NCBI GenBank assembly: GCA_014764075.1
Contig: JACXUE010000045.1
Coordinates: 1-17,501, forward strand
Direction: 5' to 3'
Source of the DNA: Sulfuricurvum sp.
GTDB taxonomy: Bacteria; Campylobacterota; Campylobacteria; Campylobacterales; Sulfurimonadaceae
Length of the DNA stretch: 17,501 bases
Shown in pieces: positions 6,656-14,065 of the stretch. The notes under the pieces are model-generated. The model was not told the DNA's origin, searched no databases, and worked only from the letters and a program-made list of their open reading frames with translations. Made by a program: the position numbers and the translations under genes. Numbering within the stretch: position 1 is the stretch's first letter; each line of letters begins with the position of its first letter.

Positions 6656-8083
6656 CACATTGGGTGGACGGGTAAAAATATTCATACTTTCAACCCTTGA
6701 AAGGAGTCTCATGGCAGGGTCGAAATTTTCCAATTCCGCTCCTAGATCCAAAGTGCTTATGACCGCTTTCCCTACAACATGGCGACCTTTATTCCCCTCT
6801 TTATCAATCGTTCGAATTCCCCAAATGTTATGGAAAGTCAATACGTTATCCTGATAGGTACCGATATAGAGAACAACGTGCCCTTTTAAATAGATAATGG
6901 TCTCAAAGGGAACCCCTTTCTCTTTGATAAGAGCCAGTTTTTCATCATTCGATAACCCCTCGAAAGAGATCACTTCACCTCTTTTTGCTTGTGCAGAGGA
7001 GTTTCGGGGCAGCCAAACACCAAACGGTGTCATGAAATCACGTATCATTGACGAACAATCTCTCTCACCGTACATTCCGCCCCATCCATAAGTATTTTTT
7101 AGCAGATGCGACCCGATCAAAGCTAAATCTTTTTTGTTGAATCGGCTCACACCGACATGGGCAGAATGTTGTGGGATTAATAACTCTCTGGTTGTTGTGT
7201 TTGAATCGATCGTTTTGACGATATAGTGTTCACCTTCGATTCGCTCCAACGGAAGAACCATCCCGATGCGGGAATGGACAGTGTATTGGTTTAATGGAGT
7301 ATAGAGAGGAATGTTATCTTCGAGTAAAAAAACTTTTTTTGCCTGCTGGAAATTTTGGGCCATTTGATCGTCAATTGCCGTGATCCCCTCTGATTTAACC
7401 CATCCGGAGACACTATTGCTGAAAATATAGCTCCATGCGCCGTCTTTACTCATGTGAGAGATAAAAACAGGTTCATTGTAGTGCAATGTACTGTTCTGGA
7501 GGAGATCAAACGGATACCCTTCTCCCGGCAATGAAGGATTTTTATAGAGTGGTTTATCGGTCGGAAATGCTCGGATATCCATCGCTTTGAGCGCGATCCC
7601 TTTTTGATTGAGTGTTCCGTATGATTCAAAATTACTGTTATTTTTAATCTGTTGGAACCAAATCGGAGGAATGGGTTGTAAATTACTCCCATAGCCTTCC
7701 CTAAAAGCTCTCAGCGGCCAAGTGATCTCTTGAAGACTTTGGGGTACTTTTTGGTAATTCCATACCGAAAAATAGTGCAATTCAAAACTGTTTTGAACCT
7801 CATAGAGGTTCTCTCGATCATATCCGCTTTGCTCAACATAGGGAAAAATGGACTGTTCGAATTTTTCTAAATCGTTAACTTTGGAACCATATTCAGGAAG
7901 TTTGATATTAAGATCCTGTGGAAGTGAACAACAAAAGGGATTTGGATTGTCTGTATTATTAAGATCTGTTGAAACGACCGGAACGTTGGAAGGCTTGAAT
8001 GTGGGTGGCGGCATACTGGGGGTATGGGTTCCACAACCCCCTAATGTCAATAAGATCCCGCTCATCCACAGTGTTATTTTCAT
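6626..8083 (-). CDS. SH3-domain NlpC/P60 lipoprotein, putative cell-wall peptidase
   Basis: A 485-residue putative cell-wall hydrolase cutting stem peptides of peptidoglycan. A lipoprotein signal peptide ends in lipobox LGGC (Cys17), so it should be anchored to a membrane facing the periplasm. A proline/asparagine-rich linker is followed by an N-terminal NlpC-associated region (about 60-150), SH3b-like modules (about 165-300) and the NlpC/P60 domain (about 315-430). Catalytic candidates are Cys343 in GERDCSSM, His402 in LKGHVVLYIG and His418 in HNIWG. It starts 12 bases after the S24 repressor gene, with RBS AGAGGCG, so it is probably in the same transcript and under that regulator. Codon use resembles its neighbours. 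Confidence 0.88.
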   Translation of the reverse strand: MKITLWMSGILLTLGGCGTHTPSMPPPTFKPSNVPVVSTDLNNTDNPNPFCCSLPQDLNIKLPEYGSKVNDLEKFEQSIFPYVEQSGYDRENLYEVQNSFELHYFSVWNYQKVPQSLQEITWPLRAFREGYGSNLQPIPPIWFQQIKNNSNFESYGTLNQKGIALKAMDIRAFPTDKPLYKNPSLPGEGYPFDLLQNSTLHYNEPVFISHMSKDGAWSYIFSNSVSGWVKSEGITAIDDQMAQNFQQAKKVFLLEDNIPLYTPLNQYTVHSRIGMVLPLERIEGEHYIVKTIDSNTTTRELLIPQHSAHVGVSRFNKKDLALIGSHLLKNTYGWGGMYGERDCSSMIRDFMTPFGVWLPRNSSAQAKRGEVISFEGLSNDEKLALIKEKGVPFETIIYLKGHVVLYIGTYQDNVLTFHNIWGIRTIDKEGNKGRHVVGKAVISTLDLGAELENFDPAMRLLSRVESMNIFTRPPNVLTRNQRGDI

Positions 8084-8095
8084 CTATCGCCTCTT

Positions 8096-8755
8096 TTATT
8101 CTACTCTGCCAAAACGTCCTACAACCCTGCCGATAATTTCAACTTCATCCCTCCGAGCGACATAGGTAGGATAATCTTTATTGTCTGAAATAATATCGAG
8201 TTTCCCATCAATCCGAACTTGTATACGCTTGACAAAAAGACCGTGCTCGGTTCGAATCGTAAAGATTCCTCCTCTGCTGATATCGTTTTTGGTGCGATTG
8301 ATAAAAATGATGTCGTTGTAACCAAATGTCGGTTCCATCGAATCGCCAGAGACATTGATCGCTTCGATATGATGCAACTCTTTTTCTCCTCCCAGCGAGA
8401 GGACAAAGTTCTCTTCCAACATTAACGGCTCATATGAGAGTTCGTCATTTTCCGCCCCTCCCCCAGCAGAGGCGCTCACCGATGAGAAATAACGTACCAT
8501 ATAAAAACGGTTTGTCGGCTCGATCAAACTCTCTGGAGATTGGTTGTAGAGGAGCCAATTGATCGCGATGGAACGTTTGGCACAAAAATCTAGGAGTTCG
8601 TTAAAAGGTATTTTATTTCGCTTTTTCATTGTCGCAAAATTCATCTGCGAGATTTCCAACAAATCGGCAATGTCTTTATCAAAGACTTTTCGTTCGGGGA
8701 ACTCTGAGGAAACAATATCTTTAATGGTTTCGACAATATCACTAAATGTTTTCAT
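8096..8755 (-). CDS. HTH-S24 (LexA/CI-like) self-cleaving transcriptional repressor
   Basis: A 219-residue regulator with a CI-repressor-type helix-turn-helix (about 5-72: DKDIADLLEISQMNFATMKK) and a C-terminal S24 peptidase domain. The catalytic serine lies in SGDSMEPTF (Ser139) and the lysine in FVKRIQ (Lys176). A likely self-cleavage site is Ala-Gly in SASAGGGA (about 97-98). By family knowledge such repressors cleave themselves when RecA filaments form after DNA damage. Most Campylobacterota lack LexA, so this may act as an SOS-like switch or be a phage-type orphan. No phage genes surround it. First gene of the operon with the NlpC lipoprotein. A -10 (CATAAT) and RBS (AAGGA) lie upstream. 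Confidence 0.88.
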   Translation of the reverse strand: MKTFSDIVETIKDIVSSEFPERKVFDKDIADLLEISQMNFATMKKRNKIPFNELLDFCAKRSIAINWLLYNQSPESLIEPTNRFYMVRYFSSVSASAGGGAENDELSYEPLMLEENFVLSLGGEKELHHIEAINVSGDSMEPTFGYNDIIFINRTKNDISRGGIFTIRTEHGLFVKRIQVRIDGKLDIISDNKDYPTYVARRDEVEIIGRVVGRFGRVE

Positions 8756-8795
8756 AATGAAATCCTTTTATAATAGCTGATAAGAATTGTAGATA

Positions 8796-8801
8796 TTATG
8801 A
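8796..8801 (-). promoter_or_regulatory. Probable -10 box of the S24 repressor operon
   Basis: Reads GTGTCATAATATC on the - strand, with T-rich DNA upstream as in Campylobacterota RpoD promoters; leader about 34 bases. Inverted hexamers ATAATA (8771-8776) and TATTAT (8795-8800) flank the expected transcription start and could be an autoregulatory operator, but the region is so A/T-rich that this is weak. Confidence 0.4.
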
Positions 8802-8902
8802 CACAAAAAAGATATAAATATTGCAAATTGACATATTTTTTAAGCTATTTCTGAAAATACTTTAGGATTTGCCCAATCAATAGTTCACTCAAGGAGTTGA
8901 TT

Positions 8903-8986
8903 ATGGCAACAGTAATTCGTAAAGCAAACAGCTGGATGGATCGTTTCGAAATGAAAATGGAGGTCTGGGCGGAGAAAATTTTTTAG
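8903..8986 (+). CDS. 27-residue amphipathic peptide, unknown function
   Basis: A mini-gene with a strong RBS, AAGGAG at 8891-8896, six bases before ATG, which makes translation likely. The peptide starts MATVIRKANSWMDRF and ends WAEKIF. Hydrophobic residues fall at 5, 8, 12, 15, 19, 22 and 26 (I, A, M, F, M, W, I), a perfect 3-4 heptad spacing for one amphipathic helix; charges balance at about +1. It has no signal peptide or proper membrane span. It is divergent from the S24 repressor (147-base gap) and its stop overlaps the stop of the opposing mini-gene. A TTGACA (8828-8833) lies upstream without a clear -10. A role in membrane-surface or coiled-coil binding is inference only. Confidence 0.6.
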   Translation: MATVIRKANSWMDRFEMKMEVWAEKIF

Positions 8987-9108
8987 GACTCTTTGTTGTT
9001 TTCTTCTTTTTCCATTTTATCCAACCGAGAGAGATGATACCCTCGAAAGATGTAGACGAGAAAAAGGACAAGCAATACAACAACAATATTGTCGATAATT
9101 TCCATCAT
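8983..9108 (-). CDS. 41-residue single-pass membrane peptide, unknown function
   Basis: The frame begins ATGATG one base after the trmL stop, so it is translated from the tail of that operon. It has one hydrophobic helix (IIDNIVVVLLVLFLVYIF, about 4-21) followed by a charged cytoplasmic-type tail rich in Lys and Glu (RLDKMEKEENNKES). It is likely an inner-membrane peptide with its C-terminus inside. I do not recognise a family. Its TAA overlaps the TAG of the convergent 27-residue gene by three bases of shared sequence. Confidence 0.6.
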   Translation of the reverse strand: MMEIIDNIVVVLLVLFLVYIFRGYHLSRLDKMEKEENNKES

Positions 9109-9109
9109 G

Positions 9110-9580
9110 TTACATCCCCTCTTTGTAGGCATCAAAGTTTTGTTTGATCGCTTCGTAGAGAATGATTCCCGTACTGATTGCGAGATTGAGACTGCGCCCC
9201 TCTTTGGTCATTGGGATCGTCATGCATTGATTTTGGTATCGCTCTAGCACTTCTCTCGGAATTCCCGATACTTCACTTCCGAAAAAGAGATAATCGCCAC
9301 TTTGGAAATTCATCTGAAAATAAGGTTTGTCGGTTTTCGTCGTTGCGAAATAGTATTTCTGACTTTCGGGATGGACAAGAAAAAACTCATCGATATTTTC
9401 CCATATATGCAGATCGATTTTATGCCAATAATCGAGTCCCGCACGTCGTACCGCTTTTTCGTCAATATCAAATCCGATCGGTTTGATCAAATGAAGGGAT
9501 GAACCAGTATTGACACACAACCGTCCGATCGCACCCGTATTGTTTGGGATTTGGGGATGAACTAAAACGATATGAAACAT
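9110..9580 (-). CDS. trmL: tRNA (cytidine/uridine-34-2'-O)-methyltransferase
   Basis: A 156-residue SpoU-class (SPOUT, trefoil-knot) methyltransferase that methylates the wobble ribose of tRNA-Leu isoacceptors using S-adenosylmethionine. Family motifs are complete: HPQIPNNTGAIGRLC (8-22), FGSEVSGIP (about 99-107) and IPMTKEGRSLNLAISTGIIL (about 122-141). Length matches TrmL (about 157 residues), which lacks the extra domains of larger SpoU enzymes. ATG directly abuts the purU stop (no gap) and the 41-residue membrane peptide follows after one base, so it sits inside a compact operon. Confidence 0.93.
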   Translation of the reverse strand: MFHIVLVHPQIPNNTGAIGRLCVNTGSSLHLIKPIGFDIDEKAVRRAGLDYWHKIDLHIWENIDEFFLVHPESQKYYFATTKTDKPYFQMNFQSGDYLFFGSEVSGIPREVLERYQNQCMTIPMTKEGRSLNLAISTGIILYEAIKQNFDAYKEGM

Positions 9581-10420
9581 TTAAAAAATTACCGTTTTGT
9601 TGGCATGGACAAAAATGCGGTCTTCCAATGCCAGCTTAAGGGCTTTAGAGAGGACGATTTTTTCGACATCTCGACCCTGACGCTGCATCTCCTCCCAACC
9701 GTGCGCGTGATTGACATGAATAACGTCTTGAGCGATAATCGGTCCCTCGTCTAGATTATTGTTGACAAAGTGGGCGGTTGCTCCGATGATTTTAACCCCG
9801 CGCTCATGCGCTTGTTTATATGGGTTTGCTCCTATAAATGCGGGAAGAAACGAGTGGTGGATGTTGATGATTTTATCCTCATACACTTCGACGAATTTTG
9901 GTGTAAGGATGCGCATATATTTAGCTAATACAATGTAATCTATCTCGCCAAGTTCAGAGAGCTGTGCAAGGACACGATTTTCATGTTCGTCACGATCATA
10001 CCCCTCATGAGAGACGGTATAGTAGGGGATATTGAATTTTGAGACGAGCGGCTCAAGCAAATCGTAGTTGGATACCACGCCGACAATATGACAATCAAGT
10101 TCTCCCGCTTCGTATCGGATTAAAATGTCTCCGAGAGCATGGGATTCTTTGGTTGCCATCAATACCACATTTTTTTTACGCGGCGCAATGACATCGAGAT
10201 GAGCATTTTGCGGGAGGGCTTCCAACAACTCTTGCTTCAACTCAGCAGGATTGATCTCTCCGGCTACGACGCTTCGCATAAAAAATTTATTATGGGCTTT
10301 GTCAACAAATTCGTTATTGGCAATGATGTTGAGATTTCTATGAAAAAAGATACTGGAAACTTTGTAAACAAGCCCTTTTTCATCATTACAATCAATTAAT
10401 ACTCGGTACTGCTCGGTCAT
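9581..10420 (-). CDS. purU: Formyltetrahydrofolate deformylase
   Basis: A 279-residue cytoplasmic enzyme hydrolysing 10-formyl-tetrahydrofolate to formate and tetrahydrofolate, which balances one-carbon pools. An N-terminal ACT domain (about 5-75) is followed by the formyltransferase domain (about 83-279) with NIHHSFLPAFIGANPY (186-201) and LDEGPII (223-229), which hold the expected catalytic His and Asp. Length is typical. A short RBS (TAGGA) precedes the ATG 14 bases after the CiaD-like gene. The order TPR protein, CiaD-like, purU resembles my recollection of the Campylobacter jejuni ciaD-cca-purU region, here without cca. Confidence 0.95.
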   Translation of the reverse strand: MTEQYRVLIDCNDEKGLVYKVSSIFFHRNLNIIANNEFVDKAHNKFFMRSVVAGEINPAELKQELLEALPQNAHLDVIAPRKKNVVLMATKESHALGDILIRYEAGELDCHIVGVVSNYDLLEPLVSKFNIPYYTVSHEGYDRDEHENRVLAQLSELGEIDYIVLAKYMRILTPKFVEVYEDKIINIHHSFLPAFIGANPYKQAHERGVKIIGATAHFVNNNLDEGPIIAQDVIHVNHAHGWEEMQRQGRDVEKIVLSKALKLALEDRIFVHANKTVIF

Positions 10421-10434
10421 TTATAATCCTAAAA

Positions 10435-10773
10435 TCAAGACTCTTTAATCGCATCAAGGCGATTTTCGATGGTGGCTAAAAGATATTCAAGGAAATTGAG
10501 CGTTAAATCGACTTTCGCTTCAATCTGGACATTGTTAGGGGATTGAAATCCTTCAAACAACACAAGCAGCCGTTCTCGTATCCCCTCTAACATACGGGCT
10601 TCATCGTCACGTACGCTATGAATGGCTTCGACGACTTGTACCGTTGAAAGGGCAGGAGACTCTTTAATCGGAACCCCCCCTTTTTTGATCTCCTTTTTTT
10701 CGGTCGATCCAGAGGCTGAGGCTAACTCTTCGATCTCGGCTAAAGTCGATAAAATAACATCTTTCAATTCCAT
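10435..10773 (-). CDS. CiaD-like conserved Campylobacterota protein
   Basis: A 112-residue, mostly helical, acidic protein without signal or membrane segments. I chose ATG 10773 (MELKDVILSTLAEIEEL) because a GTG at 10788 would leave no room for an RBS; the upstream TPR gene overlaps by 10 bases, which implies coupling. A low-complexity Ser/Lys linker (about 21-40) separates an N-terminal helix from a C-terminal helical block (about 44-112). Placement next to purU recalls C. jejuni Cj0788 (ciaD), an effector that targets host signalling. In a free-living relative the ancestral role must be different and is unknown. The family assignment comes from context and general appearance, not alignment. 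Confidence 0.55.
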   Translation of the reverse strand: MELKDVILSTLAEIEELASASGSTEKKEIKKGGVPIKESPALSTVQVVEAIHSVRDDEARMLEGIRERLLVLFEGFQSPNNVQIEAKVDLTLNFLEYLLATIENRLDAIKES

Positions 10774-11012
10774 GCTTTCATTAACCACCTTTCAAACTGA
10801 ATAAATTCGGCCTCTTCATCCATTTGAACGAAAAACGCTTTCATCTCGTTGTTAACCCCTAGAAACTTTTTACGCATCCCCGATAATCGACGAATGGCGA
10901 TTTTTGCATCGGCATTTGAGGGATCTTTTTTCAATATCTCTTTGTAGACTTCAAGAGCATCCTCTTTGAGTCCTTGAAGCTCATAGATATTGGCAAGGGT
11001 TAGAGTTTGCAT
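10764..11012 (-). CDS. Small TPR-like protein
   Basis: An 82-residue soluble helical protein. Residues about 3-36 match one tetratricopeptide repeat (LANIYELQGLKEDALEVYKE, then ILKKDPSNADA), followed by two further helices ending with an aromatic patch FIQFERWLMKAW. It overlaps the 3' end of leuB by 13 bases and the CiaD-like start by 10, so it belongs to the same transcript. A single TPR-type unit suggests a protein-protein adaptor. The partner is unknown; the constant neighbour is the CiaD-like protein. Confidence 0.7.
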   Translation of the reverse strand: MQTLTLANIYELQGLKEDALEVYKEILKKDPSNADAKIAIRRLSGMRKKFLGVNNEMKAFFVQMDEEAEFIQFERWLMKAWN

Positions 11013-11742
11013 TTTGTTGCGAAATTAGCGATGATCGAACCCATCTCGATGGTAGAACAAACTTCTTTGGCATCGAATCCAGCGATATCTTTGGTTCGGT
11101 ACCCTTCCGCCAATGCTTGCTTGATGCCATAATCGATACGATCTGCCGCACGGTTTTCACCGAGGGCAAAACGGAGCATCATTGATGCACTCGCGATAGT
11201 GGCAATAGGGTTGGCAATCCCCTGACCTGCGATGTCCGGAGCAGACCCGTGAATCGGTTCATACACACCGATTTTAGCTCCCACGGAAGCCGATGGCAAC
11301 AATCCGATCGAACCGGAGAGCATACTCGCTTCATCACTCAAAATATCCCCGAAAATATTGCCCGTCAAAATAACATCTTGAGCGAGCTGGCATTGACCAA
11401 CTCATCATACACGTTTGCGGGGCGAAGGTTGGCAAATACACCGAGTTCTTTACGGAAACGGAGCAATCCGCTCTCCGGACGTTTCTCACGCGGCAAGGTA
11501 TCCCATTTTTGACCGCCGATTGCACCAAAAAGAACCGCATCGCTTGCCATAGAGATATCAATCGTCTCTTGCGGCAACGGATCACCGACCGCATCATAGG
11601 CGCATCCACCCATAAGGGCTTCTTGATAGTTAAATTCGAGACCTTCACATGCGGCTACCGCATCAAGAACTTTGACTGCTTCATTGACGATTTCAGGACC
11701 GATACCATCTCCTTTGATTAATGCAATATTGTAACTCTTCAT
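11000..11742 (-). pseudogene. leuB: 3-isopropylmalate dehydrogenase, broken by a central deletion and frameshift
   Basis: The N-terminal piece (ATG 11742 to TGA 11365) shows IALIKGDGIGPEIV, LFGAIGGQKWD and LLRFRKELGVFANLRPANVY up to NASSL (residue 121). The C-terminal piece, in another frame from about 11380, resumes at DVILTGNIFGDILSDEASML and runs through GSAPDIAGQGIANPIAT to the natural end at 11000. Together they make about 248 residues against about 355 for the family, so 105-110 central codons are gone. Lost residues should include those equivalent to Thermus Arg132, Tyr139, Lys185 and Asp217, needed for substrate and catalysis. No active enzyme can result. The start overlaps the leuD stop by one base (TGATG). 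Confidence 0.9.
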
Positions 11743-12251
11743 CAATTGTTTACTCCCCCTGAGGCAATTTCAGCTTCTGCGTAGTTCATTAAACCGCCTG
11801 CTGCAATCAACTCTTGCATAAACGGTGGAATCGGGATAAAGTTGTATACTTTTCCATTGGTGGTGTTGGTGATGGTGCCGGCATCCATATCGATACTGAC
11901 CGATTCACCCTCTTTGATCTCCAAACTCTCGGGAAGCTCGAAAATCGGTAGCCCCATGTTAAACGCGTTGCGGTAAAAAATACGGGCAAATGTCGGTGCG
12001 ATGACCGCCGCTACACCGGCGGCTTTCAACGCGATCGGAGCATGTTCGCGTGATGAACCGCATCCGAAATTTTCATCGGCAACAATGATATCACCCGGAG
12101 TCATTTTCGACACAAAGGCCGGATCCGCATCTTCCATAACGTGCTTAGCAAGCTCTTTCGGATCAGAAGTATTGAGATAACGAGCGGCAATAATGAGGTC
12201 GGTATCGATGTCTTTACCGAAATTCCAAACTTTCCCTTCAATTTTTTGCAT
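11742..12251 (-). CDS. leuD: 3-isopropylmalate dehydratase, small subunit
   Basis: A 169-residue partner of LeuC in the iron-sulphur isopropylmalate isomerase of leucine synthesis. Diagnostic stretches are DTDLIIAARYL (about 16-26), FGCGSSREHAP (about 62-72) and FARIFYRNAFNMGLP (about 88-102); the swivelling small-subunit fold is complete. I chose ATG 12251 over TTG 12254 because AGGA lies seven bases upstream. leuC and leuA are not in the window. leuD is intact although leuB right behind it is not. Confidence 0.94.
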   Translation of the reverse strand: MQKIEGKVWNFGKDIDTDLIIAARYLNTSDPKELAKHVMEDADPAFVSKMTPGDIIVADENFGCGSSREHAPIALKAAGVAAVIAPTFARIFYRNAFNMGLPIFELPESLEIKEGESVSIDMDAGTITNTTNGKVYNFIPIPPFMQELIAAGGLMNYAEAEIASGGVNN

Positions 12252-12315
12252 CAAAAATCCTATTCATGCGTAATATTGTGGGGATTATAGTCTAGATGTG
12301 CTGAAAGAGTTTTAA

Positions 12316-12333
12316 ATCCCTTGGAAAAGGGAT
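12316..12333 (-). terminator. Rho-independent terminator after flgG
   Basis: On the - strand ATCCCTT and AAGGGAT form a perfect 7-bp stem with a four-base loop, followed by TTTAAAACTCTTT. It lies 17 bases after the flgG stop and separates the flagellar operon from leuD. The gap to leuD (12255-12349) must also hold the leuD promoter, which I could not place with confidence. Confidence 0.65.
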
Positions 12334-12349
12334 CTAATATTAGTTAGTA

Positions 12350-13138
12350 TTATTTCTTAAGACTGTTAGTGGTGGCAAGCATTTCATCACTGGTCGTAAT
12401 AACTTTAGAGTTCGCGTCATACGCACGCTGTCCAGTGATCAAATCGGTCAATTCAACGACCAATTGGACATTAGAAAGCTCTACAAATCCTTGACGGATC
12501 GATCCCAATCCATCAACTCCTGGCGTCCCTTCAACCGGTTGTCCCGAGCTGTCGGTTTCGACAAAAAGATTGTCTCCCATAGCATGCAATCCTGCCGGAT
12601 TAATAAAATTAGTCAGTGAAATTTGTCCGATTTGGGTTGCTTGCGCTTGTCCCGCTTGAGTCACACTGACGATACCGTCGGTTCCGATACTGATATTGAT
12701 TGCATCTTCAGGGATAACCACTTCGGGAACCAGTTTATATCCGTCAGAATTGACAATCGTGCCGTTTTCATCCACTTTGAACGATCCGTTTCGGGTATAG
12801 ACTTCCGTACCATTGGGGAGTTCGAGTTTAAAAAAACCTTTTCCAGTAATTGCCATATCGAGAGTATTGTCGGTTTGCTTCAAACTCCCCTCGGTAAAGA
12901 TTTTATTGATTGCGGTGGGTCGCACCCCAAGCCCTACCTCAATCCCTGTCGGAGATTTGGTTGTATCACTGGTAGATGTCCCTGCATAGGTCATTACTTT
13001 ATACATCAAATCGGCAAATTCAGCGCGTGATTTTTTGTACCCCATCGTATTGACGTTGGCAATGTTATTGGCAGTTGTGTCGATTTGGGTTTGCATTGCC
13101 AGCATTCCAGTTGAGCTGGTATAGAGTGATTGCATCAT
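12350..13138 (-). CDS. flgG: Flagellar distal-rod protein FlgG
   Basis: A 262-residue axial protein exported by the flagellar type III apparatus that forms the distal rod through the periplasm and outer rings. The N-terminal rod motif SLYTSSTGMLAMQTQIDTTA, then NNIANVNTMGYKK (about 24-36), and the C-terminal motif VELTDLITGQRAYDANSK (about 228-245) are all present. Length matches FlgG (about 260). Start is one of two adjacent ATGs (13138 or 13135) after AGGAG. It lies 20 bases after flgF, in one operon led by a sigma-54 promoter. Confidence 0.95.
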   Translation of the reverse strand: MMQSLYTSSTGMLAMQTQIDTTANNIANVNTMGYKKSRAEFADLMYKVMTYAGTSTSDTTKSPTGIEVGLGVRPTAINKIFTEGSLKQTDNTLDMAITGKGFFKLELPNGTEVYTRNGSFKVDENGTIVNSDGYKLVPEVVIPEDAINISIGTDGIVSVTQAGQAQATQIGQISLTNFINPAGLHAMGDNLFVETDSSGQPVEGTPGVDGLGSIRQGFVELSNVQLVVELTDLITGQRAYDANSKVITTSDEMLATTNSLKK

Positions 13139-13158
13139 GGCTTTTTATCTCCTAAGGG

Positions 13159-13983
13159 TTATTTTCGTGCGACAGCGAGTTTTTCAATCGCATCGCGGTT
13201 AAGATCGTTCATCTGCGAATCCATCGCTTTTTGATACATCCCAACAAGACGGTTGGCTTCGACCAAAGCGATCATCTCATTGACGGCGTTGACATTGCTT
13301 TTTTCAATAAATCCCTGCATCACGCTTTCACTCTCGGTTATCGGGGTGAGGGGATCGGAGGCTTCAGGTTTATAGAGGTTTGCCCCTTCTTTCGTCAATG
13401 CACGGAGATTTTGAGGCTCTATCACCATCAATTTTTTAGTACTGACCATTTGGTTGGTTCCCGGAACGTTGCTCATAATTTGGCCATTTTTATCGATAGT
13501 TACCAATGTCTCTTGAGGGGCAAAGGTAATTGCCGTTTTGGTTTGAAAATAATCGGCAGAGAGAACTTCGTACCCTTGTTTGTTAACCAGCTTCCCCTCA
13601 TCATTAATGGTGAATGTTCCATCTCGGGTCAAACGTATCCCCTGTGGCGTATTGACCGCAAAAAATTGACCCTCTTTGCCAAGTGCCAAATCAAACGTAT
13701 TATCGGTTCGCTGCAATGCACCGAGTGAATGATCGGTAAAAGCATCGGTGATCTGAGGGACGCGACTAAGCGCTCGGTTGAAGTACTGCGCTCCCGCTTC
13801 GGTCTGATTTTTGATCGGGAGTTCACTTTGAACCGTCTTGAATAAACGGGCAAAATCTCCTGTAATCAATTGATCCCGTTTATACCCTGTCGTATTGGCA
13901 TTTGCTAGATTAGCAGCTATCGTATCCATACGATTAAATTGCGTTACCATCCCCCCTGTCGCCGCATAATATCCGGTTTGCAT
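13159..13983 (-). CDS. flgF: Flagellar proximal-rod protein FlgF (FlgG-like)
   Basis: A 274-residue rod protein with the flagellar basal-body rod signature near the N-terminus (GYYAATGGMVTQFNRMDTIA, then ANLANANTTGYKRD) and the C-terminal FlgE/F/G motif (VNAVNEMIALVEANRLVGMY, about 234-253). The centre (FDLALGKEGQFFAVNTPQG, TRDGTFTINDEGKLVN) matches FlgF/FlgG. Divergence from the following FlgG and gene order support FlgF; in C. jejuni the equivalent is sometimes called FlgG2. RBS AAGGATGAG precedes the ATG, about 20 bases downstream of the predicted sigma-54 transcription start. Confidence 0.9.
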   Translation of the reverse strand: MQTGYYAATGGMVTQFNRMDTIAANLANANTTGYKRDQLITGDFARLFKTVQSELPIKNQTEAGAQYFNRALSRVPQITDAFTDHSLGALQRTDNTFDLALGKEGQFFAVNTPQGIRLTRDGTFTINDEGKLVNKQGYEVLSADYFQTKTAITFAPQETLVTIDKNGQIMSNVPGTNQMVSTKKLMVIEPQNLRALTKEGANLYKPEASDPLTPITESESVMQGFIEKSNVNAVNEMIALVEANRLVGMYQKAMDSQMNDLNRDAIEKLAVARK

Positions 13984-14014
13984 CTCTCATCCTTGTGGAG
14001 TATTGGTGATCTTC

Positions 14015-14031
14015 AGCAACAATCGTTCCAA
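14015..14031 (-). promoter_or_regulatory. Sigma-54 (RpoN) promoter of the flgFG operon
   Basis: The - strand reads TTGGAACGATTGTTGCT, close to the consensus TTGGCACG-N4-TTGCA, with GG and GC separated by the required ten bases. It lies 32 bases before the flgF ATG, giving a leader near 20 bases. Rod and hook genes of Campylobacter and Helicobacter are known to be RpoN/FlgSR-dependent, which fits. No activator site was identified. Confidence 0.8.
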
Positions 14032-14065
14032 TAATACAAAATAGTCCGTTTGGAGAGATGCAAAA

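Noticed and set aside
10774..10788. GTG 10788 as start of the CiaD-like protein
   Set aside because: No room for an RBS before it; ATG 10773 begins the protein-like sequence MELKD.
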